Shown piece by piece: positions 1 through 9,700 of a stretch of DNA of 64,000 nt. The DNA comes from Streptococcus halotolerans (lineage in GTDB: Bacteria; Bacillota; Bacilli; Lactobacillales; Streptococcaceae): assembly GCF_001598035.1 (NCBI RefSeq), contig NZ_CP014835.1, positions 930,001-994,000 on the forward strand, given 5' to 3'. The number at the start of each line of letters is the position of its first letter. Position 1 is the first letter of the stretch. The position numbers were made by a program, and so were the translations under genes. The notes under the pieces are model-generated. The model saw only the letters and a program-made list of their open reading frames with translations, was not told the DNA's origin and did no database searches.

Positions 1-2243
1 TTTTTAGGAGTTGCTTCTTCAAAGAGTTCATGTGCCAGTTTTTTGACTTCTTTCTTACTTGCTTGTTTATCTGACTTCTTAGGCGTTTCCTTTTTATCAG
101 CTTTATCAGCATCCTTGGCGATTTGGGCATCATTACCCCATTCTTTCACTTTTGGACGTTTTTCAGGGTGCATCATATAGTATTTAGCCGTTGCCAGGTA
201 ATCTTCAAGGCTATAAGTCTTATCGAAGTCTTTTAGAATATTTGGATCTTCATCGAACCAATCTAACTTGACATAATGGTAATGATTTTTATGAGGAATG
301 ACAAAGGTACCATCACGATATTGTGTTGCTTGAGCGATTCCATAAATCAAATCGTCTGGATCAACAATCGCTTTAGGTTCAATGGCTTCATAAATTTCTT
401 TTGTTTTTCTAACCTTGTTTACTTCATCTGAAGAGCCTGATTCTTCCTCTTTGGAAGCAAGGAAGTCTTCTGCAGCTTTTAATTCTTCTTTAGAAAGATC
501 TTTCTTGGGAACCCAATGCTCATGTGTCATATGAGGAATGACATAACCACTACCAGCATCTTCCTTAATGTCTTTGGCATCAAAGATATAGCCATCAGAA
601 GTGGTGTATTTTCCTGCTGCTTTGGCTGCTGCTATTTCTTCTGGACTGTAAACAATCTGGCTATTTGGTTTGCCCTTGCGTTCCTCTTTAGGCGTAACAT
701 GATGTGCTTCCTCTTCGGCTGAAACAATTGGCTTAATAGGCTTGGTGCTATCTGTTTTTGATGGATTTGGTTTCGAACTTTGAGAAGCTGTATCTTCTTT
801 CTTAGGATCTGTTGATGACGGTGTGTCTTCTTTCTTAGGATCTGTCGATGGTGCTGTGTCTTCTTTCTTAGGATCTGTCGATGGCGTTGCATCATCTTTC
901 TTAGGATCTGTCGATGGCGTTGCATCATCTTTCTTAGGACTTGTTGGTTTTGAGCTAGGTTTAGCATCGTCTTTCTTAGGACTTGTTGGTTTTGAGCTAG
1001 GTTTAGCATCATCTTTCTTATCCGTTAGCCCTTCAATGGTAATCCCATGATAGATAGCAACTTGTTTTGTCGTTTCTAGTTCCAAAGGAGACATGTCTTT
1101 ATAATGGATAAAGTGGAAATGGTTACCATGTGGAACAGAAACCCCTGTCTTAGTAAAGCTTGTAATCTTAGCTGGATCATAAACCAATCCATCGCTTTCC
1201 ACATGTCTTTCTGATAATGACTGGGCATAGAGGCGTTTTAAAATCTTGTCCAAGACTGATTCTTTCACTACTGAATCTGGCTTTTCAGACTTTGTGATTT
1301 TTGGTTTTGAGACAGTCGCCCCAGCATTTGGCTTCGTTATTTGAGAAGTATTTGGCTTAGCTGATGATGAAGGGGCAGCTGCCTGGTGATCGTTGTGATA
1401 ACTTGGGGCCTTCTGCTTGGTCTTGTGAGCAGGTGCTGCGGCTGAAATAGGTGTCTTAGAGCTGTGATTGCTATTTGATTTTCCTGATTTCTTATTCCAG
1501 TAAGACTGCGCAGCAGCTAATTCACCAGCTGATAAATCTGCCTTGGGAATATAGTGGAAATGATTTCCATGAGGTACAATAAACGCATCGCCAGTATCTT
1601 CTACGACATCTGTCGGACTGAAAATGTAACCATCATCAGTCGTATAACGACCATCCTTCTTAGCTGCTTTAATCGCTTTTGCCTTCTCAGGAGATCCAGC
1701 ATTTGAAGAAGAATGACGACCATGTTTACCGCCATGTTGTTTAGCTTCTAAAGTCCCTTTTTCGACTTGTTGGGCAATTTGTTCCTTAGTACGAAGATTG
1801 GTTCGCTTGCTACCTTCTTTAAGATAGAGGTAATACTTCCCATTAACTTTAATGATGTAGCCATCTTTAACTTCATTGACAACGTCTGACTCATTAAAAA
1901 CATAATTAGGGTCTTTCATCATCAACTCTTCGCTAATTAAGGCATTATAAGGAACTTTACCATTGTAGTAATGATAATGGTCACCATGTGAGGTAACGTA
2001 GCCTTTATCCGTGATTTTTACCACGATTTGTTCAGCTGTGATGCCTTCTTCATTACTGATCTGTTCTGGGGACTTGTCTGCCTTCTGCTTAGCTATCTTG
2101 CTCTTGTTTGCTTTAGAATCATTAACATAAGCGACCTGATTATCGTGTTTTTGTTCAGCTTGATATCGTCCCAATTGATAACTAGAGACGCTCGCCAATA
2201 AAGCAACGGCTGCTGCAGCAGTCAGCACTTGTTTCTGTTTCAT
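1..2243 (-). CDS. htpA: Histidine-triad surface protein (Pht/HtpA family), 3' end outside the window
   Basis: The family binds zinc at the surface and works with AdcAII in zinc scavenging; pneumococcal and group A members also bind complement factors. The protein starts at an ATG preceded by AGGAGG five bases upstream and opens with a short signal segment (MKQKQVLTAAAAVALLASVSS). Five HxxHxH triads are visible: HGDHYH, HGNHFH (twice), HMTHEH and HKNHYH. They are separated by charged linkers and a Lys/Asp/Pro/Ser/Thr-rich repeat tract. The third-from-last linker region is low complexity. The reading frame is open to base 1, so the C terminus is missing only because the window ends. It lies 13 bp after adcAII and is presumably cotranscribed with it from the AdcR-controlled promoter. 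Family assignment is firm; the exact orthologue name (HtpA, PhtD) is not. Confidence 0.92.
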   Translation of the reverse strand, partial: MKQKQVLTAAAAVALLASVSSYQLGRYQAEQKHDNQVAYVNDSKANKSKIAKQKADKSPEQISNEEGITAEQIVVKITDKGYVTSHGDHYHYYNGKVPYNALISEELMMKDPNYVFNESDVVNEVKDGYIIKVNGKYYLYLKEGSKRTNLRTKEQIAQQVEKGTLEAKQHGGKHGRHSSSNAGSPEKAKAIKAAKKDGRYTTDDGYIFSPTDVVEDTGDAFIVPHGNHFHYIPKADLSAGELAAAQSYWNKKSGKSNSNHSSKTPISAAAPAHKTKQKAPSYHNDHQAAAPSSSAKPNTSQITKPNAGATVSKPKITKSEKPDSVVKESVLDKILKRLYAQSLSERHVESDGLVYDPAKITSFTKTGVSVPHGNHFHFIHYKDMSPLELETTKQVAIYHGITIEGLTDKKDDAKPSSKPTSPKKDDAKPSSKPTSPKKDDATPSTDPKKDDATPSTDPKKEDTAPSTDPKKEDTPSSTDPKKEDTASQSSKPNPSKTDSTKPIKPIVSAEEEAHHVTPKEERKGKPNSQIVYSPEEIAAAKAAGKYTTSDGYIFDAKDIKEDAGSGYVIPHMTHEHWVPKKDLSKEELKAAEDFLASKEEESGSSDEVNKVRKTKEIYEAIEPKAIVDPDDLIYGIAQATQYRDGTFVIPHKNHYHYVKLDWFDEDPNILKDFDKTYSLEDYLATAKYYMMHPEKRPKVKEWGNDAQIAKDADKADKKETPKKSDKQASKKEVKKLAHELFEEATPK
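792..1020 (-). repeat. Short in-frame tandem repeats in the histidine-triad gene
   Basis: Five units of about 33 bp encode KKDDATPSTDP-type peptides (with KKEDT variants). Next to them are two units of 42 bp encoding KKDDAKPSSKPTSP. The tract sits between the third and fourth histidine triads and looks like a flexible, extended wall-spanning linker. Unit length is a multiple of three, so copy number can change without frameshift. Confidence 0.85.
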
Positions 2244-2256
2244 ATTAACCTCCTGT

Positions 2257-3183
2257 TTATTTCAGTTCTTGATAAAGAATGTCTAAATTTGCCTTAATAT
2301 TGTCAAGGTAAGTCCGATTATTTTTAGGATCAGCTTCCAAGGGACTAAGCATTTTTAGCTTAGCACCAGTTGATTTTGCAACTGTCTGGGCAATCTTAGG
2401 AGACACATTTGATTCAACAAAAATCGTTTTAACCTTATAAGTATTGATAAAATCTCTTGTTTCCTTTAATTGTCGTGCTGTTGGTTCTTGTTCAGGGCTA
2501 ATCCCAGCAATCCCTAACTGAGTTAATCCAAAACGCTTAGCCACGTACGAAAAGGCTGTGTGTTGCGTCACAAAGGTACGCGATGAAACGGTTTTAAACT
2601 TCTTCTCGTAATCTTTATAAATCTTGTTAGCCTCCTTACGAAAGCGGCTAGCATTTTTTTGATAAATGGCTTTGTGCTCAGGATCAACTTGACTTAATTT
2701 AGCGGCAATGACATCTGCTTCGTCAGCAGCAAGTAAAGGATCTGACCAAGTATGAGGGTCATAAAGAGTCGCAGGATCGATCCCCTTATCGGCTTTAATA
2801 TCTTCCAAACCAGCCACTCGTTGCAATTTTAAGGTTTTACCAGCTTCTAGCACTTTCACATCAGAGTGATGACTGTTGGCATCTAAATCACCAGCCCAAC
2901 TCTCTAGAGTATGAGAGTGGTAAACAAATAAATCAGCTTCATAGATAGCGGCAACATCATTTGGTGATGGTTCAAAACTATGAATACCTGCACTTGAGCG
3001 AATCATCCGGACATCGTTCAAGTCTCCCGAGACGTATTTCGTCATGGCATAAATGGGATAAAAACTAGTTACAATATGTAACCCTTTATCGTGGCTTTGC
3101 TTCTTAGAGTGACATCCAAAGAGACAAACTAAAGATAGGCAACAGATGATAAACACACCGAAACCTAAACGCTTTTTCTTCAA
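2257..3183 (-). CDS. adcAII: Zinc-binding lipoprotein AdcAII / laminin-binding protein Lmb
   Basis: Solute-binding protein that captures zinc for the AdcCB ABC transporter; in group B streptococci the same protein is known as the laminin-binding protein Lmb. The predicted 308-residue protein starts at a TTG codon, chosen because a strong GGAAAGGAG lies just upstream; the longer frame to 3219 has no such site. A lipobox ending in LFGC follows a hydrophobic core. Likely zinc ligands are visible: the His in GIHSFEP, the His in DPHTWSDP, the His in TQHTAFSY and the Glu in FVESN. It lacks the long His-rich loop of AdcA. It is the first gene of a two-gene unit with the histidine-triad gene, and two AdcR palindromes lie directly upstream. 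Confidence 0.93.
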   Translation of the reverse strand: MKKKRLGFGVFIICCLSLVCLFGCHSKKQSHDKGLHIVTSFYPIYAMTKYVSGDLNDVRMIRSSAGIHSFEPSPNDVAAIYEADLFVYHSHTLESWAGDLDANSHHSDVKVLEAGKTLKLQRVAGLEDIKADKGIDPATLYDPHTWSDPLLAADEADVIAAKLSQVDPEHKAIYQKNASRFRKEANKIYKDYEKKFKTVSSRTFVTQHTAFSYVAKRFGLTQLGIAGISPEQEPTARQLKETRDFINTYKVKTIFVESNVSPKIAQTVAKSTGAKLKMLSPLEADPKNNRTYLDNIKANLDILYQELK

Positions 3184-3224
3184 GATTAAACTCCTTTCCA
3201 AAAAATAAATAACTGTCATTATAA

Positions 3225-3256
3225 TTAACTAGTTAACTATAAACTTAACTAGTTAA
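3225..3256. promoter_or_regulatory. Tandem AdcR zinc-repressor operators
   Basis: Two identical perfect palindromes, TTAACTAGTTAA, occupy 3225-3236 and 3245-3256, with centres 20 bp apart (about two helical turns). They match the known streptococcal AdcR motif TTAACYRGTTAA exactly. They lie about 40 bp before the adcAII start, so zinc-dependent repression of adcAII-htpA is the expected outcome. Confidence 0.93.
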
Positions 3257-3638
3257 TTATATGGTTTAAAAAAAGGTTTGTCAATCTTTTTTTTAAAAAT
3301 CTTGATAACCTCTTTTTACTGATCGTTGACTATCACTGTCGTAAAGGCAGAATTTTCAGCACCAAAAAGCCGTATGACTTAATCAGATCATTGATCATCA
3401 GTCAAATGGAATCCATTAAAATATGGCATATTTAAGTCGGAACTCAACCTCTCTTCATTAACATCAGACATTGCTAACTTGATTTAGTGACCTTCAGTTC
3501 TATCGGCATAGGAGTCGATTAGTCTTCTTTTGATTGTCATTGCATATTAGAACACTATTGTCTAATGGCGATAATCTTCTTGACATCTTATTGTCTTATT
3601 CCTATTTCAATCACCCCTGTGCTCACCACCAGAAAATC
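3257..3638. other. Gene-free spacer between adcAII and the adhesin
   Basis: No convincing gene is seen on either strand. The region is AT-rich next to the AdcR sites and then becomes ordinary sequence with stops in all frames. It may hold the adcAII -35/-10 elements and relics of lost genes, but nothing can be assigned. Confidence 0.5.
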
Positions 3639-3670
3639 AAAAAGCAAGAGAATTCATTCCCTTGCTTTTT
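3639..3670 (-). terminator. Rho-independent terminator after the serine-rich adhesin
   Basis: AAAAAGCAAG (3639-3648) and CTTGCTTTTT (3661-3670) form a perfect 10-bp stem with a 12-base loop. It lies 76 bp past the adhesin stop codon. The A/T ends make it usable in both directions. Confidence 0.8.
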
Positions 3671-3746
3671 TGGTATCTTCTAGAACGTTTGTCCTAAAGT
3701 CAACTATTAGTTTTTCTAATCACCATTATCGTGAATGGAATCCTAA

Positions 3747-6700
3747 TTATTTTTGATCTTTTTTGCGTTTAGCAACGAGACCTGCTCCGAGAAGAAGTCC
3801 GAGACCTGCTAAAAGACCATTATTGGTTTCTTCACCAGTGTTTGGAAGTGTCTCAGCTGACTCTGATGATGAGTGAGATTGACTCGCTGAGGCATTTGCG
3901 CTCATTGAAGCACTCAAGCTGCTTGAAGTACTCATTGACATTGAGGTACTTGTTGAAGTTGAGAGACTCATACTCATTGAGCTTGATACACTTGTTGACA
4001 TTGATGCACTTGTTGATTGACTTGCGCTCATTGAAGTTGAAGCTGATACAGACACACTATTCAATCCTGAGATTGAAGCTGATGTTGAGTCTGACAATGA
4101 GGCTGAGTCTGATGCAACGGCTGATAATGACGCACTCAAGCTAGTTGAAGCTGATTCTGAAAGTGAAGCATTCATTGAACGTGACATTGAGTCTGATGCT
4201 GATACTGAAGCTGACTCTAAATCGCGTGTTGAATCACTCAAGGATGCTGAAGCACTTGCTGAGCTTGATAATGAATCACGTGTTGAAGCACTTAGTGACA
4301 AGCTGTTGCTATCAACGTTTGAGTTGTTAGACAATGACAATGACGCTGAAAGTGATTCTGATGCTGACATTGAAGCACTTGCTGATTGGCTGTCACGAAC
4401 TGAATCTGAAAGTGATTCTGATGCTGCAACTGACATTACCTTAGAATCTGAAGCGCTAGTTGAAGCTGACTTAGACTCTGAAGCTGAGTTGCTCAAGCTA
4501 TCACGTGCTGAATCTGAAGCTGATGTTGACTCACTCAAGCGGTTTGATTCAGAAACTGAAGCACTTGCTGACGCTGAGTTGAAGCCTGACAATGATTGTG
4601 ACAATGACTCTGAACTTGACGCATCTAGTTGTGAATCTGAAACAAGAGTTGATAGACTTGCTGAGAAGCTATCTGAAGTTGAAACAGAATTTGAAACTGA
4701 TGTTGAAGTCGCTTTTGAAACAGAAGCTGAATCACTTGCACTCATGCTATCTGAAGCAGTTGAGTTTGAAGTTGATGCTGAGTCTGACAATGAGGCAGAG
4801 ATTGATTCTGACAAATCAGTTGACTTACGGATTGATGCTGAATCTGCAGCACTTGTTGATTCAGAAGCTGACACTGACATTGACTTAGAGTCTGAGTCAG
4901 AAGCTGATGCTGATTGTGAAGCAGCTGCTGATACTGACTGACTTGCGCTCATTGAGCTTGAAGCTGACACAGACACACTGTTCAATCCTGAGATTGATGC
5001 TGAGGTTGAGTCTGACAATGACGCTGAATCTGAGGCAACGGCTGACAATGACTCACTCAAACTCATTGACGCTGAAACTGAAAGTGAAGCATTCATTGAA
5101 CGTGAGTCTGATTCTGAAACAGATACTGAAGCTGACTCTAAATCGCGTGTTGAATCACTCATTGATGCTGAGTCTTTTACTGCATTTGATAATGAATCAC
5201 GTGTTGAAGCACTTAGTGACAAGCTGTTGCTATCAACGTTTGAGTTATTAGACAATGACAATGACGCTGAAAGTGATTCTGATGCTGACATTGAAGCACT
5301 TGCTGATTGGCTGTCACGAACTGAATCTGAAAGTGATTCTGATGCTGCAACTGACATTACCTTAGAATCTGAAGCGCTAGTTGAAGCTGACTTAGACTCT
5401 GATGCTGAGTTGCTCAAGCTATCGCGTGCTGAAGCTGAAGCTGATGTTGACTCGCTCAAGCGGTTTGATTCAGAGACTGAAGCACTTGCTGACGCTGAGT
5501 TGAAGTCTGACAATGATTGTGACAATGACTCTGAACTTGACGCATCTAGTTGTGAATCTGAAACAAGAGTTGATAGGCTTGCTGAGAAGCTATCTGAAGT
5601 TGAAACAGAATTTGAAACTGATGTTGAAGCCGCTTTTGAAACAGAAGCCGAATCACTTGCACTCATGCTATCTGAAGCAGTTGAGTTTGAAGTTGAGGCT
5701 GAGTCTGACAATGAGGCAGAGATTGATTCTGACAAATCAGTTGACTTGCGAAGCGATACTGAATCTGCAGCACTTGCTGATTCAGAAGCTGAAACGGACA
5801 TTGACTTATTGTCTGATTCAGAAGCTGAGGCTGATTGTGAAGCAGCTGCTGATACTGACTGACTTGCGCTCATTGAAGTTGAAGCTGACACAGACACACT
5901 GTTCAATCCTGAGATTGATGCTGAGGTTGAGTCTGACAATGAGGCTGAGTCTGATGCAACGGCTGATAATGACGCACTCAAGCTAGTTGAAGCTGATTCT
6001 GAAAGTGAAGCATTCATTGAACGTGACATTGAGTCTGATGCTGATACTGAAGCTGACTCTAAATCGCGTGTTGAATCACTCAAGGATGCTGAAGCACTTG
6101 CTGAGCTTGATAATGAATCACGTGTTGAAGCACTTAGTGACAAGCTGTTGCTATCAACGTTTGAGTTGTTAGACAATGACAATGACGCTGAAAGTGATTC
6201 TGATGCTGACATTGAAGCACTTGCTGATTGGCTGTCACGAACTGAATCTGAAAGTGATTCTGATGCTGCAACTGACATTACCTTAGAATCTGAAGCGCTA
6301 GTTGAAGCTGACTTAGACTCTGAAGCTGAGTTGCTCAAGCTATCACGTGCTGAATCTGAAGCTGATGTTGACTCACTCAAGCGGTTTGATTCAGAAACTG
6401 AAGCACTTGCTGACGCTGAGTTGAAGTCTGACAATGATTGTGACAATGACTCTGAATTTGACGCATCTAGTTGTGAATCAGAAACAACAGCTGATAGGCT
6501 TGCTGAGAAGCTATCTGAAGTTGAAACAGAATTTGAAACTGATGTTGAAGTCGCTTTTGAAACAGATTCTGAAGCACTTGCACTCATGCTATCTGAAGCA
6601 GTTGAGTTTGAAGTTGATGCTGAGTCTGACAATGAGGCAGAGATTGATTCTGACAAATCAGTTGACTTGCGAAGCGATACTGAATCTGCAGCACTTGTTG

Positions 6701-9700
6701 ATTCAGAAGCTGAAACGGACATTGACTTATTGTCTGATTCAGAAGCTGAGGCTGATTGTGAAGCAGCTGCTGATACTGACTGACTTGCGCTCATTGAGCT
6801 TGATGCTGATACAGACACACTATTCAATCCTGAGATTGAAGCTGATGTTGAGTCTGACAATGACGCTGACTCTGAGGCAACTGCTGACAATGATTCATTC
6901 AAGCTTATTGAAGCTGATTCTGAAAGTGAAGCATTCATTGAACGTGACATTGAGTCTGATGCTGATACTGAAGCAGACTCTGAATTACGTGTTGAATCAC
7001 TCATTGATGCTGAAGTACTTGCTGAGTTTGATAGTGAATCACGTGTTGAAGCACTTAGTGACAAGCTGTTGCTATCAACGTTTGAGTTGTTAGACAATGA
7101 CAATGACGCTGAAAGTGATTCTGACACTGACATTGATGCACTTGCTGATTGGCTGTCACGAACTGAATCTGAAAGTGATTCTGATGCTGCAACTGACAGT
7201 GATTTAGAATCTGAAGCGCTAGTTGAAGCTGACTTAGACTCTGAAGCTGAGTTGCTCAAGCTATCATGTGCTGAAGCTGATGCTGATGTTGATTCACTCA
7301 AGCGGTTTGATTCAGAAACTGAAGCACTTGCTGACGCTGAGTTAAAGTCTGACAATGATTGTGACAATGACTCTGAACTTGACGCATCTAGTTGTGAATC
7401 AGAAACAACAGCTGATAGGCTTGCTGAGAAGCTATCTGAAGTTGAAATAGAATTTGAAACTGATGTTGAAGTCGCTTTTGAAACAGATTCTGAAGCACTT
7501 GCACTCATGCTATCTGAAACAGTTGAGTTTGAAGTTGATGCTGAGTCTGACAATGAGGCAGAGATTGATTCTGACAAATCAGTTGACTTGCGAAGCGATA
7601 CTGAATCTGCAGCACTTGTTGATTCAGAAGCTGAAACGGACATTGACTTATTGTCTGATTCAGAAGCTGAGGCTGATTGTGAAGCAGCTGCTGATACTGA
7701 CTGACTTGCGCTCATTGAGCTTGATGCTGATACAGACACACTATTCAATCCTGAGATTGAAGCTGATGTTGAGTCTGACAATGACGCTGACTCTGATGCA
7801 ACTGCTGACAATGATTCATTCAAGCTTATTGAAGCTGATTCTGAAAGTGAAGCATTCATTGAACGTGACATTGAGTCTGATGCTGATACTGAAGCTGACT
7901 CTAAATCGCGTGTTGAATCACTCATTGATGCTGAGTCTTTGACTGCGTTTGATAGTGAATCACGTGTTGAAGCACTTACTGACAAGCTATCGCTATCAAC
8001 GTTTGAGTTGTTTGATAATGACAATGAGGCTGACAGTGATTCTGACACTGACATTGATGCACTTGCTGATTGGCTGTCACGAACTGAATCTGAAAGTGAT
8101 TCTGATGCTGCAACTGACAGTGATTTAGAATCTGAAGCGCTAGTTGAAGCTGACTTAGACTCTGAAGCTGAGTTGCTCAAGCTATCATGTGCTGAAGCTG
8201 ATGCTGACGTTGACTCGCTCAAGCGGTTTGATTCAGAGACTGATGCACTTGCTGACGCTGAGTTGAAGTCTGACAATGATTGTGACAATGACTCTGAACT
8301 TGACGCATCTAGTTGTGAATCTGAAACAAGATCTGATAGGCTTTCTGAGAAGCTATCTGAAGTTGAAACAGAATTTGAAACTGAATCTGAAACCACTTTT
8401 GAAACAGATGCTGAATCACTTGTACTCATGCTATCTGAAACAGTTGAGTTTGACGTTGATGCTGAATCTGACAATGAGGCTGAGATTGATTCTGACAAAT
8501 CAGTTGACTTGCGGAGTGATGCTGAATCTGCAGCACTTGTTGAGTCTGAAGCTGACACTGACAGTGACTTAGTGTCTGATTCAGAAGCTGAGGCTGATAA
8601 GGAACTATCCGTATTATCTATAATCTTAGGATCTACCAAGAATTTAGACTCAACCGTCTCAGTCGAACCGTCTTTATAAGTCACTTTAACAGGTACTGTA
8701 ATGTCTTTACCTGCTTGATCATCTGTTGGCGTGAAGGTCACTTCTCCAGTCTTAGGATCAATACTTGCGCCTGGAACATTGCCCTCAATTTGGAACGGCT
8801 TATCTTCTGCCAATGGCACGTCTTTAGCATCAACTGACTTACCATCCTTATCAGTAAAGGTTGGGCTTACCTTAGTTGCTTCACCTGGTGTTGCAGGAGT
8901 CTCTTCATAATGTGGTTCATTTGCATCTGCATTTGTTCCTGGTTTTGCGCCAACTGTAATCTCAGTTGCTACAGTATCTGTTGTGCCATCTGCATAAGTT
9001 ACCTTAACTGGTATTTTAACAGTTGTACCTGCCTGATCATCAGTCGGAGTAAAGATGATTTGGCCGGTATTTTGATCGATGGTTGCGCCTGGAACATTGC
9101 CCTCAATTTGGAACGGCTTATCTTCTGCCAATGGCACGGCTTTAGCATCAACTGACTTACCATCCTTATCAGTAAAGGTTGGACTTACTTCAGTTTTGTA
9201 GCCTGGCACTGTACCTGCATTTGGATATTGTGGCTCAAATGAATCAGCATTTGTTGCTGATTTTTCACCTACCGTGAAGACTGATTCTATAGTATCCGTT
9301 GTACCATCTTCATATGTTACTTTAACCGGTACTTTAACTGTGCTGCTTGCTTGATCACCGGTTGGGGTGAAAGTGATTTCTCCAGTTTGTGAATCAATAG
9401 TTACACCGTCTGGTGTGTTATTAGGATCAAGTTGGAAAGGATTTTCTTTTGCAAGAGGCACGTTTGCAGATGTAACTGTTCCACCATCTTTATCAGTAAA
9501 TGTTGGACTTACCTTAGTTTCTTTACCTGGTGTTGCAGGTGTTTCCACATAAGAAGGCTCAAATGAATCAGCATTTGTTGCTGGTTTTTCACCTACCGTG
9601 AAGACTGATTCTGCAGTATCAGTTGTATCGTCTGCATAAGTCACCTTAACTGGTACTTTAACCGTGCTGTTTGCTTGATCATCTGTTGGGGTGAAGGTTA

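Noticed and set aside
3320..3400. A short minus-strand open stretch beyond the adhesin terminator
   Set aside because: Too short, with no start signal, and matches nothing I can name.
3565..3756. A 63-codon plus-strand frame across the adhesin terminator
   Set aside because: It runs through the terminator stem and into the adhesin's 3' end, with no start signal.
4015..8619. A CRISPR array
   Set aside because: The repeats are long, in frame and protein-coding, with no short direct repeats separated by unique spacers; no cas genes are present.
4306..8679. Repeated plus-strand frames of about 211 codons rich in Asp and Glu
   Set aside because: They are antisense shadows of the serine-rich repeats (Ser-Ala/Ser-Glu codons read backwards) and recur with the 921-bp period. 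No ribosome binding sites or promoters are seen.
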